Part shown: piece by piece, positions 12,712 to 20,661 of the stretch
Layout of the letters: every line of letters starts with the position of its first letter
Numbering within the stretch: the stretch's first letter is position 1
Assembly: GCA_900551675.1 (NCBI GenBank)
Contig: URXH01000023.1
Span: 1-22,970, forward strand
Length of the DNA: 22,970 nt
From: an uncultured bacterium
GTDB lineage: Bacteria; Cyanobacteriota; Vampirovibrionia; Gastranaerophilales; Gastranaerophilaceae
Direction: 5' to 3'
Made by a program: the position numbers and the translations under genes
The notes under the pieces: generated by a model
Databases searched by the model: none
Told to the model about the DNA's origin: nothing
What the model saw: only the letters and a program-made list of their open reading frames with translations

Positions 12712-14667
12712 TTGAACTTACAAAAAAATATATACATATCTTTAATAGCCCTGATGCTGGTTATAATGTGCCCTGTTCAGTGTGCTGCAAAAGGTAATTT
12801 TTGGGGAGATACGGTTGACACTGAAATTCATGACGTTCAACCGCAGTCTGATGTTCAAACAACTCTGCCTGAAACAGACTCATCCGCTTCAAATTCCGCA
12901 TCCTCTGAAAAAGGCAAAAAAATAATTAAAAATATCGAAATTATCGGGAACAATATTATAGACAAATCTCTAATCCTTGAAAAAATGGAACTTCAGCAGG
13001 GTAATGCTTATAACAGAGAGCTTGTTCGCCATGACCTTAAAGCTATCTATGAAATGGGTTATTTCACGGAAAAAATGAAAGCTGTTCCCGTTAACAATTC
13101 CGATGGAACCGTAACTTTAAAAATTATTGTTGAAGAAAATGCTCCTGTAACTGATTTTACGATAGAAGGCAATACTGTAATCTCTACCGATGAAATACTA
13201 ACCTATCTTCTGCCTATGAAAGGCAAACCCCAGAATATTGCCGATATCAATGAAGCTATTGCAAAAATTCAGGATTGTTACAGTTCAAAAGGCTATATTC
13301 TTGCAAGAATAGAATCCGTATCTGATGACCCTGACGGAACAGTCAATATCAGTATAAAAGAAGGTACTATTAACAGAATACTGATATCAGGAAACGAAAA
13401 AACAAAAGACTATGTTATAGAAAGGAATGTTTTAACAGAACCGGGTCAGGTCTATAACGAAAATCTTTTGAAAGAAGACCTTGTAAGACTTTATGCAACA
13501 CAGGCTTTCAAAGATGTTACAAGAGAAATCGAGCCAACAGAAGATCCTGACAAATACGATATTACAATTAATATTGAAGAACAGAGAACCGCAAGCATTT
13601 CAGTAGGCGGCGGTATTGACTCTGTAACAGGTGTATTCGGGTCTGTCGGAATTGCCGATAACAACTTTATGGGCAGAAATGAAAGAATTTCACTCAACGG
13701 TATTGCAGGTACCGGTGTAATTTTAAACGACTCATCAATCAAACGCAGAATGAATTTACAGGCAGAATTAAGCTACTTCAAACCTTATTTTTATAATGCG
13801 GATACATCACTGATGAGCAAAGTATTCTACAGAGATTTCGGTTCATATCAGGTTCCTCTGGCAATTGAAAGACGTGTTGGAGCTGAGGCAACAGTTGCGC
13901 ACAGAATGAAGTGGAACAAACATGTAACTGGAACATTCTCACTCGGAGTTGAAAATATTGATGTATCTGAAGGTGATGGCAGAAAAATAAGCAACCTTTA
14001 CTCGCAGTACAACATTCCGATATCTGAACGTGCGAAACAACTAGACGGCGGGCTGTTCTTATCTTTAAGCCCGGCATTACTATACGATACACGTGATAAT
14101 GCAACCGTTACGAGAAAAGGTACAATGGCAAGTTTACGATTTGATGAGGAATTCGGTCTCATTGACTTTGATAAAACCCACGGGAAGTTAACCGGTATGG
14201 TTAAACAATATATTCCTGTTGGTAAAAAATCATCTTTATCGTTCACCGCAAAAGGCGGCGGGAAAATTCACGGCGATAATATGCCTGAAGTAATGGCATA
14301 CAGATTAGGCGGACCTTATACAATAAGAGGTTTCAAAATGAGCGGTGTAGGTACAGGTGATGCATTTATCATGGGCAGTGCCGAATTCGCGACTCCAATT
14401 CCATTCCTTGACAGAACAAGAATTAACTTCTTAAACAACTTGAGATTTACTGTCTGGGCTGATGCCGGTAAAATATTCAATCCGTCAATCACAGACCAGA
14501 TTTACGACAGACCGCTTTATGCAGTATCTGCAGGTATCGGTTTGAAACTTTACATTCCCGGAATGGGACCGTTATCAATTGATTACGGTATTCCGCTCAC
14601 CAATCCGGGAGACAACGGAAACAGAGGCGGTTACTTTACGTTTGGTGTAGGCGACTTAATGTATTAA
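12712..14667 (+). CDS. bamA: Omp85/BamA-family outer-membrane assembly protein
   Basis: Omp85 proteins fold and insert beta-barrels into the outer membrane. The 651-residue product has a signal peptide (about 1-26, MNLQKNIYISLIALMLVIMC...), a short Ser/Asp linker, and POTRA repeats. The first starts IKNIEIIGNNIIDKSLILEK, the second DFTIEGNTVISTDEIL, the third INRILISGNEKTKDYVIERN. The C-terminal barrel from about residue 290 carries the conserved RLGGPYTIRGF loop motif. Three POTRAs fit cyanobacterial-type Omp85 rather than the five of proteobacterial BamA. TTG at 12712 is chosen because it gives the whole signal peptide. The skp-like gene follows by 22 bases, a classic pairing. A TamA-type role is less likely. 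Confidence 0.92.
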   Translation: MNLQKNIYISLIALMLVIMCPVQCAAKGNFWGDTVDTEIHDVQPQSDVQTTLPETDSSASNSASSEKGKKIIKNIEIIGNNIIDKSLILEKMELQQGNAYNRELVRHDLKAIYEMGYFTEKMKAVPVNNSDGTVTLKIIVEENAPVTDFTIEGNTVISTDEILTYLLPMKGKPQNIADINEAIAKIQDCYSSKGYILARIESVSDDPDGTVNISIKEGTINRILISGNEKTKDYVIERNVLTEPGQVYNENLLKEDLVRLYATQAFKDVTREIEPTEDPDKYDITINIEEQRTASISVGGGIDSVTGVFGSVGIADNNFMGRNERISLNGIAGTGVILNDSSIKRRMNLQAELSYFKPYFYNADTSLMSKVFYRDFGSYQVPLAIERRVGAEATVAHRMKWNKHVTGTFSLGVENIDVSEGDGRKISNLYSQYNIPISERAKQLDGGLFLSLSPALLYDTRDNATVTRKGTMASLRFDEEFGLIDFDKTHGKLTGMVKQYIPVGKKSSLSFTAKGGGKIHGDNMPEVMAYRLGGPYTIRGFKMSGVGTGDAFIMGSAEFATPIPFLDRTRINFLNNLRFTVWADAGKIFNPSITDQIYDRPLYAVSAGIGLKLYIPGMGPLSIDYGIPLTNPGDNGNRGGYFTFGVGDLMY

Positions 14668-14689
14668 TAAATTCCTTAGGAGGTAACAA

Positions 14690-15148
14690 ATGAAAAAATT
14701 CAAATTATCAGCTCTTTTAATGACCGCAGGATTATTCCTTGCAATCGGCAATCAGGCTTATTCTGCCGGAATAGGCTATATTGACTATCAAAAAGTACAG
14801 GAAAATTTTCCGTATGCGCAGCAGGCTGTAAAAGAAATTGATGCCAAAGCTCTTGAAATGCAGCAGTACATGGTTGACAAAGAAAAGCAGTATAAATCTT
14901 TAGATACACCGTTGAAAAAACAAAACTTTGAAGAACAAACAGCCCGTGAATTCAAGCTTAAACAGGACGCTTATATGAAATTAAAAGCTCAAAAAGAAGA
15001 AGAAGTATATAACAAAATTCAGGCTGCAACAAAACAGGTTCTAGTACAGCAGAAACTTGATGCAATAGTTGATTACAGAGTAATTTTTGTAGGCGGTGTT
15101 GATATTTCAGATCTTGTTATACAAAAATTAAAAAGCGGACAGTTCTAA
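14690..15148 (+). CDS. skp: Skp/OmpH-family periplasmic chaperone
   Basis: Skp holds unfolded outer-membrane proteins in the periplasm on their way to BamA. The 152-residue protein has a signal peptide (KFKLSALLMTAGLFLAIGNQ...AYSA), then IGYIDYQKVQENFPYAQQAV. This is the family's usual first strand and helix, with a D/V-x-K-V-x-E/N-P/Y pattern. A long Lys/Gln/Glu-rich coiled coil follows, and the short closing strand GVDISDLVIQKLK. AGGAGG lies 6 bases before ATG. The gene comes 22 bases after the Omp85 gene. Confidence 0.9.
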   Translation: MKKFKLSALLMTAGLFLAIGNQAYSAGIGYIDYQKVQENFPYAQQAVKEIDAKALEMQQYMVDKEKQYKSLDTPLKKQNFEEQTAREFKLKQDAYMKLKAQKEEEVYNKIQAATKQVLVQQKLDAIVDYRVIFVGGVDISDLVIQKLKSGQF

Positions 15149-15169
15149 CAGCATACGAATGTATCCGCT
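15134..15169 (+). other. Stem-loop spanning the skp stop codon
   Basis: AGCGGA (15134-15139) pairs with TCCGCT (15164-15169), and an inner ATAC-GAAT-GTAT can form. There is no T-run, so it is not a clear terminator. It may stabilise or attenuate the transcript between skp and the phosphorylase gene. Confidence 0.3.
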
Positions 15170-15209
15170 ATGCTTTGCCTGAAAATTTACAAATACTCAA
15201 AGGAAAACC

Positions 15210-15980
15210 ATGAAATATTCAATACACGGAGAACAGTACCATATCGGACTTACTAAAGGAGATGTCGGCGAATATGTAATATTACCCGGTGATCCAAAAA
15301 GATGTGAAAAAATAGCAGCATACTTTGATGATGCAAAACTTATTGCGGACAGACGAGAATTTACAACCTATACCGGTATTTTAAACGGAGTAAAGGTAAG
15401 CGTAACTTCTACCGGTATAGGCGGATCGTCTGCATCTATTGCTCTGGAAGAGCTTGTAAATGTCGGTGCAAAGACATTTATAAGAGTCGGTACCTGCGGC
15501 GGGATTGATACAAATGTAAAAGGCGGAGATATCGTAATTGCAACAGGCGCTGTGAGAATGGAAGGTACTTCAAAGGAATATGCACCCATAGAGTTTCCTG
15601 CGGTGGCTAATCTTGATGTTGTAAATTCTCTGATACAGGCATCAAAAAATCTCGGCTATGAACATCATACAGGAATTGTCCAATGCAAAGATTCATTCTA
15701 CGGCCAGCATAATCCTGAAAAAATGCCGGTTAGTTATGAGCTTCTAAATAAATGGGAAGCATGGAAAAAGCTTGGATGTCTCGCCTCAGAAATGGAATCG
15801 GCAGCACTCTTTGTTGTTGGCAGCTTTTTGCGAGTAAGAGTCGGCTCTGTTTTTCTGACAGTTGCAAATCAGGAGCGCGAAAAAATAGGGCTTGAAAACC
15901 CCGTTGTCCATGATACAGACAGAGCCATAAAAACAGCAATAGAAGCTTTGAAAATTCTTATCGATACAGATAAAAACTAA
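15210..15980 (+). CDS. udp: Uridine phosphorylase
   Basis: The enzyme splits uridine with phosphate into uracil and ribose-1-phosphate (pyrimidine salvage). The 256-residue protein has YVILPGDPKRCEKIA (phosphate-binding GDPxR), TSTGIGGSSASIALEEL, FIRVGTCGGI, QCKDSFYGQHNPEKMPVSYE (the base-recognition segment of the Firmicutes-type uridine phosphorylases) and the ribose-binding LASEMESAALF. The segment after FYGQ differs from the E. coli GQER, so close nucleosides could also be substrates. AAAGGA precedes the ATG. The stop codon overlaps the ribosome binding site of the next gene. Confidence 0.9.
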   Translation: MKYSIHGEQYHIGLTKGDVGEYVILPGDPKRCEKIAAYFDDAKLIADRREFTTYTGILNGVKVSVTSTGIGGSSASIALEELVNVGAKTFIRVGTCGGIDTNVKGGDIVIATGAVRMEGTSKEYAPIEFPAVANLDVVNSLIQASKNLGYEHHTGIVQCKDSFYGQHNPEKMPVSYELLNKWEAWKKLGCLASEMESAALFVVGSFLRVRVGSVFLTVANQEREKIGLENPVVHDTDRAIKTAIEALKILIDTDKN

Positions 15981-15984
15981 GGAG
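15979..15984 (+). promoter_or_regulatory. Ribosome binding site overlapping the udp stop
   Basis: AAGGAG begins inside the udp TAA stop (15978-15980) and lies 7 bases before ATG 15992. This indicates co-transcription and probably coupled translation of udp with the FlhA-like gene. Confidence 0.7.
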
Positions 15985-15991
15985 ATATCTT

Positions 15992-17470
15992 ATGTATAAC
16001 AAAAAGATGCAGTACGTTATCAAAACCTGCCCCAGCGACAATACTCAGGAGCTTCAAAACCTTCTGAACGAAATGTCTATGAATAACTGGGAATTATACA
16101 GCATGCAGGAAGTTGAAAATGATGACGGGCAAGTGCTTTGCCACTGCATTTTCATGCGCGAAGCCGAAAATGCCGCAAACGATATTAATGCTGACACAAT
16201 AAATATCTCCACTTTTAAAAGCCAGATGGAAAAGATGCTCTCACCTGAGCTTTCTCCCTATGAAATCTGCCTTGACATTCAAAGTAAAATAAGAGATCAG
16301 AAAGCTAAAATTGCCAAAATAAAAAAAGAACTTGAAGGCGAAGCTCCTGCATCTGTAAGCAGAAAAAAACTTAATGATAGAATATCTGCAGGGCTGAAAG
16401 AACTAGACGACTTAAAGCTCAAACTTGCAAAGGCTACATCTCCCGATGCAATGTACTCAAAATTAAAAGAAGAAAAATTATCAATACATCTAAGCGAAGA
16501 AATTTTGGGCTACATAGATCCTGACAGTGAAATACAGGAAGAAGAACTCGTTGCTGAAACTGTCAAATCACGTCTTAAGTTAACTGAAGAAACAGGCTAT
16601 GTTATACCTAAAATTGTTTTTCAAGATGATGAGAGCTTAAATCCTTATGAATTTTCAATAAGAATTCGCGGGATTGATGTTTTCAAGGCATGTGTATATC
16701 CTCAGTTTTTAATGTATTTTTCAGATGAACTTCACCTTGAAAAGAAAATTAAAAATTCCGTAACTGATACCGATAAAATTACAGGACGCAAAATTGTATG
16801 GATAGAAAAGGAAAAAACAAAAGATTTCTGGCAAAAGGGCATGTCGGGAGCTGAATTTATTGCACGTGCTTTAGAATTTTGTGCCGTAAAATATGTTGAT
16901 GAACTGCTTGATTATGAAGAGCTTGATAAATATATTAATGTTGTAAACGATATAAATGATTTTCTTATTTCAAACATAATACCTGATTTTATATCTTTAT
17001 CTGATCTGCGTTTTATTTTAACAAGCCTGATCAGGGAACATGTTTCTATTAAAGATATTACATATATTTTTGAAAAAATAAATGATTTTGCGCAGGAAAG
17101 TACAAAATCTGATTTAATAAAAAAAATCAGACTTTCTCTATCAAGACAAATCTGCAAAGCTAACGAAAATGCAGACGGAGTTATTTCTGCCTTTGAAATT
17201 TCCGAAAAAACACTCGATAAATTCATGCCAAACTTTGACGAAAGTGATGATTCTATTATTCGTATTGATGCAGGATTTGCAGAGAAGCTTGCCGACAAAC
17301 TCTTAAAAAAATCCGCTCAAATGAATATCCAATCGCCAAAACTTTTAGTTCCGCTGGAATTCAGACATCTGATCTTCACTCTGTTAAGCAACTATATGAA
17401 CAGTATAACAGTTCTCTCAAGAGAAGAAATAGGGTGCAATTCTCAGATTGAAGTTATTGCAGAAATTTAA
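15992..17470 (+). CDS. Membrane-less FlhA/FHIPEP cytoplasmic-domain protein with DUF4177-like head
   Basis: The 492-residue soluble protein has three parts. Residues 6-57 (MQYVIKTC..., LLNEMSMNNWELYSMQ, CHCIFMRE) resemble DUF4177. Residues about 93-163 are a charged coiled coil. Residues about 166-492 match in order the cytoplasmic domain of the flagellar/type III export-gate protein FlhA. LSEEILGYIDP, ETGYVIPKIVF and NPYEFSIRIRGIDVF come first. PDFISLSDLRFILTSLIREH and VSIKDITYIFEKINDFA follow, then KKIRLSLSRQICKAN. LLVPLEFRHLIFTLL and ITVLSREEI-x-QIEVI close it. In FlhA this domain docks export chaperones and substrates. FlhA's eight-helix membrane half is absent, and no export-apparatus gene is nearby. 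The ribosome binding site is strong and overlaps the udp stop. The homology call is by remembered family pattern; the function is unknown. Confidence 0.8.
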   Translation: MYNKKMQYVIKTCPSDNTQELQNLLNEMSMNNWELYSMQEVENDDGQVLCHCIFMREAENAANDINADTINISTFKSQMEKMLSPELSPYEICLDIQSKIRDQKAKIAKIKKELEGEAPASVSRKKLNDRISAGLKELDDLKLKLAKATSPDAMYSKLKEEKLSIHLSEEILGYIDPDSEIQEEELVAETVKSRLKLTEETGYVIPKIVFQDDESLNPYEFSIRIRGIDVFKACVYPQFLMYFSDELHLEKKIKNSVTDTDKITGRKIVWIEKEKTKDFWQKGMSGAEFIARALEFCAVKYVDELLDYEELDKYINVVNDINDFLISNIIPDFISLSDLRFILTSLIREHVSIKDITYIFEKINDFAQESTKSDLIKKIRLSLSRQICKANENADGVISAFEISEKTLDKFMPNFDESDDSIIRIDAGFAEKLADKLLKKSAQMNIQSPKLLVPLEFRHLIFTLLSNYMNSITVLSREEIGCNSQIEVIAEI

Positions 17471-17522
17471 TAATACGTTACAAACAGTCAAAAAAAAGTT
17501 TTGTTGGATTTAATATAAATGT

Positions 17523-19541
17523 ATGCGTGTATTAGGGATAAATAATTATCAATTATCATTTCAGAGGCGTCCGACAAAAGAAGAAGAACCGGGCTTAAAA
17601 GATACAATAGACAAAACCTATAAAGCTCTCGGGACAAAAGAACGTATTGTAATAACGCACGGCTCATGCTTTCCTGCATCGGAACTCGAAAGAAATACAA
17701 ATATCGGCACTCCATACGGTCAATCAGCAAAAGATTGGGCTAAATTTTTAATGCTTTACGGTTTTAACGGCAATCAGCTCGGTCCCGGCGGACAGCTTGA
17801 ATTTAAAGACGGGAAAATAAAACCTTCCCCTTATAACGCATCTGCTTTTGCGAAAAACAAACTTTTTATAAATCTGCATGATTTAACTACAGATAAATAC
17901 GGCAGAATATTGTCAGAAGAAACATTCAACAGCGTAACCAAAGCGCCTGAAATTACGGATAAAGATTACGAATTTACAGACTTTGACGAAGCCGTAAAGA
18001 CTTACGATAAAGCACTTTCAGAAAGCTGGAATAATTTTAAAGCAAATATCACAAAAGGCCAGCCTGAAGCTCTCGCACTGAATAAAGAATTTAAAATGTT
18101 TTTACAAAAACATAGTGAACGACTTACAGAAGAAGGTGTATTCAAAGTTTTAGCGAAACATTACAACACCGATGAAACAGACGACTGGCATAATGAAACT
18201 GATGAAAATCTCATAGTTGATGTTAAAAACGGTGATGTAAAAGCAATTAAACATTATAACGAACTTGTCAAAGATAACAAAAATGAAATTAACAAACATA
18301 AATTTGAGCAATTTATTGCAACAAAACAAATAAAAGAAAATAAAGAATGGCGGGATAAATACGGGTTTAAATATTATAATGACCTGCTTGTAGGCTGTTC
18401 AAAAATGGACAAATGGCGTTTTAAAGATGCATTCTTGAAAGACTGGGAAATGGGAGCCAGAGAAGCCGGAGGAATTTCACAAAGATGGTATATCCCTGTA
18501 ATAGATCCGAAAAAAATATTTAAAAATGACAAATACGAACTCAATATCGGCGGAAAATTTTTAAAAGAAAAAATAGATTTTGCACTTGAATTTAATGAAA
18601 ATATAAGAATTGACCATGCAATGGGGCTGATTGAACCGTATTTACTTTCTAAACATGCCGATAAAAAAGAATTTGTAAACGGTCCTCAAAAAAATGAAAA
18701 TGTTGAAAAATATATTTCACAGCTCAAAGATTCAAATGGCGGAGAATATGACAGATACTGGGATTACCCGAAACTTGTAGAAAAGCTTGTATTACCCGAA
18801 TTGAAAAAATACGATATAACTCCTGACATGCCTGTATGGGAAGATTTGTGCAGTTATCCTTCAAGATTTGTTGATATTTATGAAAACAAACTTCATCTCC
18901 CCAAAATCATAAATCTCGATTGGGTAAAAGCTCAAAAGGCTCTAGAAAATTCAAGAAACGGCGACTGGTATCTTATGGGGTCGCATGACAATATTCCTGC
19001 AATGACATATTTAGAACGTATCGGGGATATGAAAGACGGCAGCAAAGGCGAATATACCCGCGAACAAGAACCATGGGAACCGCCTTATCTTGCAGGATAT
19101 CTTAATATGGATGACGGACGAGAAAATATAGGAACTATAAGAAAAGAACTGCAAGAACTTTATGAAAACAATGATAGAGAACGTGTCAGAGCTAAATTTG
19201 CGGAATTAATGACAACACCGAAATTCCAGATTTCATTTGCAGATCTTCTCGGAATTACAGATGTAAGCTATAATATCGGCGGAACAACAAGAGAAGAAAA
19301 CTGGAAAGAAAGAATTTCACCTGATTATCTCGATAAATATTACAAAAATCTTGCAAGTGAAAATCCGACAGCACTCAATATTCCCGAATTGCTGAAAAAA
19401 GCTCTTCAGGCAAAAATTGACATGCAGGTAATGAACAGCAATGATAGGGATAAGACAAGAGCAGAGCTTAGTGAAAAATACAAACCTCTTCTGGATGATT
19501 TGCAAAAATACGCCGATATCTTAAAAGAACCTGAAGAATAA
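17523..19541 (+). CDS. malQ: 4-alpha-glucanotransferase (GH77, MalQ/DPE-like)
   Basis: GH77 enzymes transfer alpha-1,4-glucan segments between maltodextrins in glycogen or starch metabolism. The 672-residue protein has the family's early GTPYGQSAKDWAKFLMLYGF and LGPGGQLEF, then SPYNASAFAKNKLFINL. The catalytic residues follow in order: nucleophile Asp364 in RIDHAMGL, acid/base Glu440 in MPVWEDL, and Asp489 in GSHDN. The gap between the first two is longer than usual, indicating an insertion, and an inserted helical region (about 150-270) adds further length. The first 20 residues (MRVLGINNYQLSFQRRP) are not part of the fold. It starts 52 bases after the FlhA-like gene with no terminator between. 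No strong ribosome binding site is seen. Confidence 0.85.
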   Translation: MRVLGINNYQLSFQRRPTKEEEPGLKDTIDKTYKALGTKERIVITHGSCFPASELERNTNIGTPYGQSAKDWAKFLMLYGFNGNQLGPGGQLEFKDGKIKPSPYNASAFAKNKLFINLHDLTTDKYGRILSEETFNSVTKAPEITDKDYEFTDFDEAVKTYDKALSESWNNFKANITKGQPEALALNKEFKMFLQKHSERLTEEGVFKVLAKHYNTDETDDWHNETDENLIVDVKNGDVKAIKHYNELVKDNKNEINKHKFEQFIATKQIKENKEWRDKYGFKYYNDLLVGCSKMDKWRFKDAFLKDWEMGAREAGGISQRWYIPVIDPKKIFKNDKYELNIGGKFLKEKIDFALEFNENIRIDHAMGLIEPYLLSKHADKKEFVNGPQKNENVEKYISQLKDSNGGEYDRYWDYPKLVEKLVLPELKKYDITPDMPVWEDLCSYPSRFVDIYENKLHLPKIINLDWVKAQKALENSRNGDWYLMGSHDNIPAMTYLERIGDMKDGSKGEYTREQEPWEPPYLAGYLNMDDGRENIGTIRKELQELYENNDRERVRAKFAELMTTPKFQISFADLLGITDVSYNIGGTTREENWKERISPDYLDKYYKNLASENPTALNIPELLKKALQAKIDMQVMNSNDRDKTRAELSEKYKPLLDDLQKYADILKEPEE

Positions 19542-19576
19542 TATATTCAATGAGATATATGCAACTTTTCCATTCA

Positions 19577-19689
19577 TCAAAAATAATTCTTGGCGGACTT
19601 TATATTTTTTTCAAAACATTTACCTTTAACAGATGCTGAAACGAGTATAGCAGACAATATCAATCCGTATGCCCCCCCCCTCTTTAATC
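19577..19689 (-). pseudogene. Out-of-frame 3' remnant of the gene at 19690-20472
   Basis: Just past the stop of the minus-strand gene at 19690, another minus frame is open from the G-run to a TGA at 19577-19579. It reads AYGLILSAILVSASVKGKCF followed by EKNIKSAKNYF. It has a membrane-helix-like segment and no start of its own. It is most simply the lost C-terminus of the upstream gene, displaced by slippage at the 9-base G run (19672-19680) and/or the CA-rich tract near 19701-19707. Confidence 0.5.
19672..19680. repeat. Homopolymer of nine Cs (nine Gs on the minus strand)
   Basis: A run of nine Cs is striking in such AT-rich DNA and is a known type of slippage-prone site. It lies between the stop codon at 19690 and the out-of-frame C-terminal remnant. 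With eight instead of nine, the frame ending KIKEGG would join AYGLIL. Confidence 0.85.
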
Positions 19690-20472
19690 TTATTCTTCTC
19701 TGTGTGTACCGGTTTTTACTCCGGGAACGCATAAAAATAACGGTACAGTTCTCTGGACAAACGAAACAAACGGGGATTTTTCTGCCATAAGTGATAAAGC
19801 AACTCCCAGATCATCTACGTGGGGTGCAAAATCTGATCCTTTTATTTCTCTTTTAACTTTTTTATGAAATATTTTTTCATTCAAAACATTTGAAACTCTG
19901 TTTCCCGTAAAAATCCCTATTCCTAAAGATGCAAGTGTTGCAATAGAAAACGGAATTCCTTTTAAAGCTTTGTTAAATACTGCGGCAGTTTTTCCGCTAT
20001 TCTTTATTTGCGGCACAAAACTCAAAATCTTATCTTTATTCTTTTTATATAAAACAGAAACAGCACCTACACAGGCAATCGGAACAAGTACATTTCCAAG
20101 AAGCTGATTTACGGATTCTCTCAATTTAGATTTAAAATGTTTTTTATCATCAAATATTGCACCGCCGGCTAATCCGCCTGCAACAGAAGCTGCAGCAATT
20201 TCTATAATATCTAACGGCTCATCAAGATCAAGAATTTTCTTTTCAGGATGTTTTTTGCTGTAAAGCGAGAATATTGCCCAGTCTTTTACGGGTGTATTTT
20301 TAATTGCTGAAGGAGATAAAGAAAAACCTTGTCTTTTCGCGACATGCGCAAGGGCAGAAGCAACTCCCGCAGCAGACATTGCAGTAACTCCCGCTTTTAT
20401 TTTCAATTCTTTTTTCTTATCAATATTTGTTTTAGTCCGGTTTAAATTATTATTAATAGGATTAACTTGCAT
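19690..20472 (-). CDS. Lineage-type membrane protein, C-terminus probably frameshifted
   Basis: ATG 20472 is chosen as the start, because AGAAGG lies a few bases upstream and the product opens MQVNPINNNLNRTKTNIDKK. An upstream in-frame ATG at 20508 would add 12 residues. The 260-residue protein has several hydrophobic segments: GVTAMSAAGVASALAHVA, IIEIAAASVAGGLAGGAIF (glycine-zipper-like), LLGNVLVPIACVGAVSVLY and IPFSIATLASLGIGIFTGN. It ends MAEKSPFVSF...VPGVKTGTHREE. No enzyme motif or known family was recognised. The ending is abrupt and a continuing frame lies downstream, so the natural protein is probably about 40 residues longer. It is divergent from the 522-aa gene. Confidence 0.65.
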   Translation of the reverse strand: MQVNPINNNLNRTKTNIDKKKELKIKAGVTAMSAAGVASALAHVAKRQGFSLSPSAIKNTPVKDWAIFSLYSKKHPEKKILDLDEPLDIIEIAAASVAGGLAGGAIFDDKKHFKSKLRESVNQLLGNVLVPIACVGAVSVLYKKNKDKILSFVPQIKNSGKTAAVFNKALKGIPFSIATLASLGIGIFTGNRVSNVLNEKIFHKKVKREIKGSDFAPHVDDLGVALSLMAEKSPFVSFVQRTVPLFLCVPGVKTGTHREE

Positions 20473-20661
20473 TTTGCACACCTTCTGATTCCATTGTATC
20501 AAAAACACTGAAGAAAAAACATTGTTATTTTTTTAAATAATTTTAACAAAACTTAATTAGTGCAAAGAATACACTTGTAGTGTAACAAAATTTTAACAAC
20601 AGGATGTAATAAAGCAAAAATAAATCTTGAGGAATATTAAAATATTCGGGAAAATTTTCTT

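Noticed and set aside
16912..17298. 128-aa minus-strand frame within the FlhA-like gene
   Set aside because: It is a Ser/Ile-rich antisense shadow of a gene with good family matches along its length.
19590..19790. 66-aa plus-strand frame across the C9 run
   Set aside because: It has no ribosome binding site and a low-complexity product. The minus-strand frames explain this stretch better.
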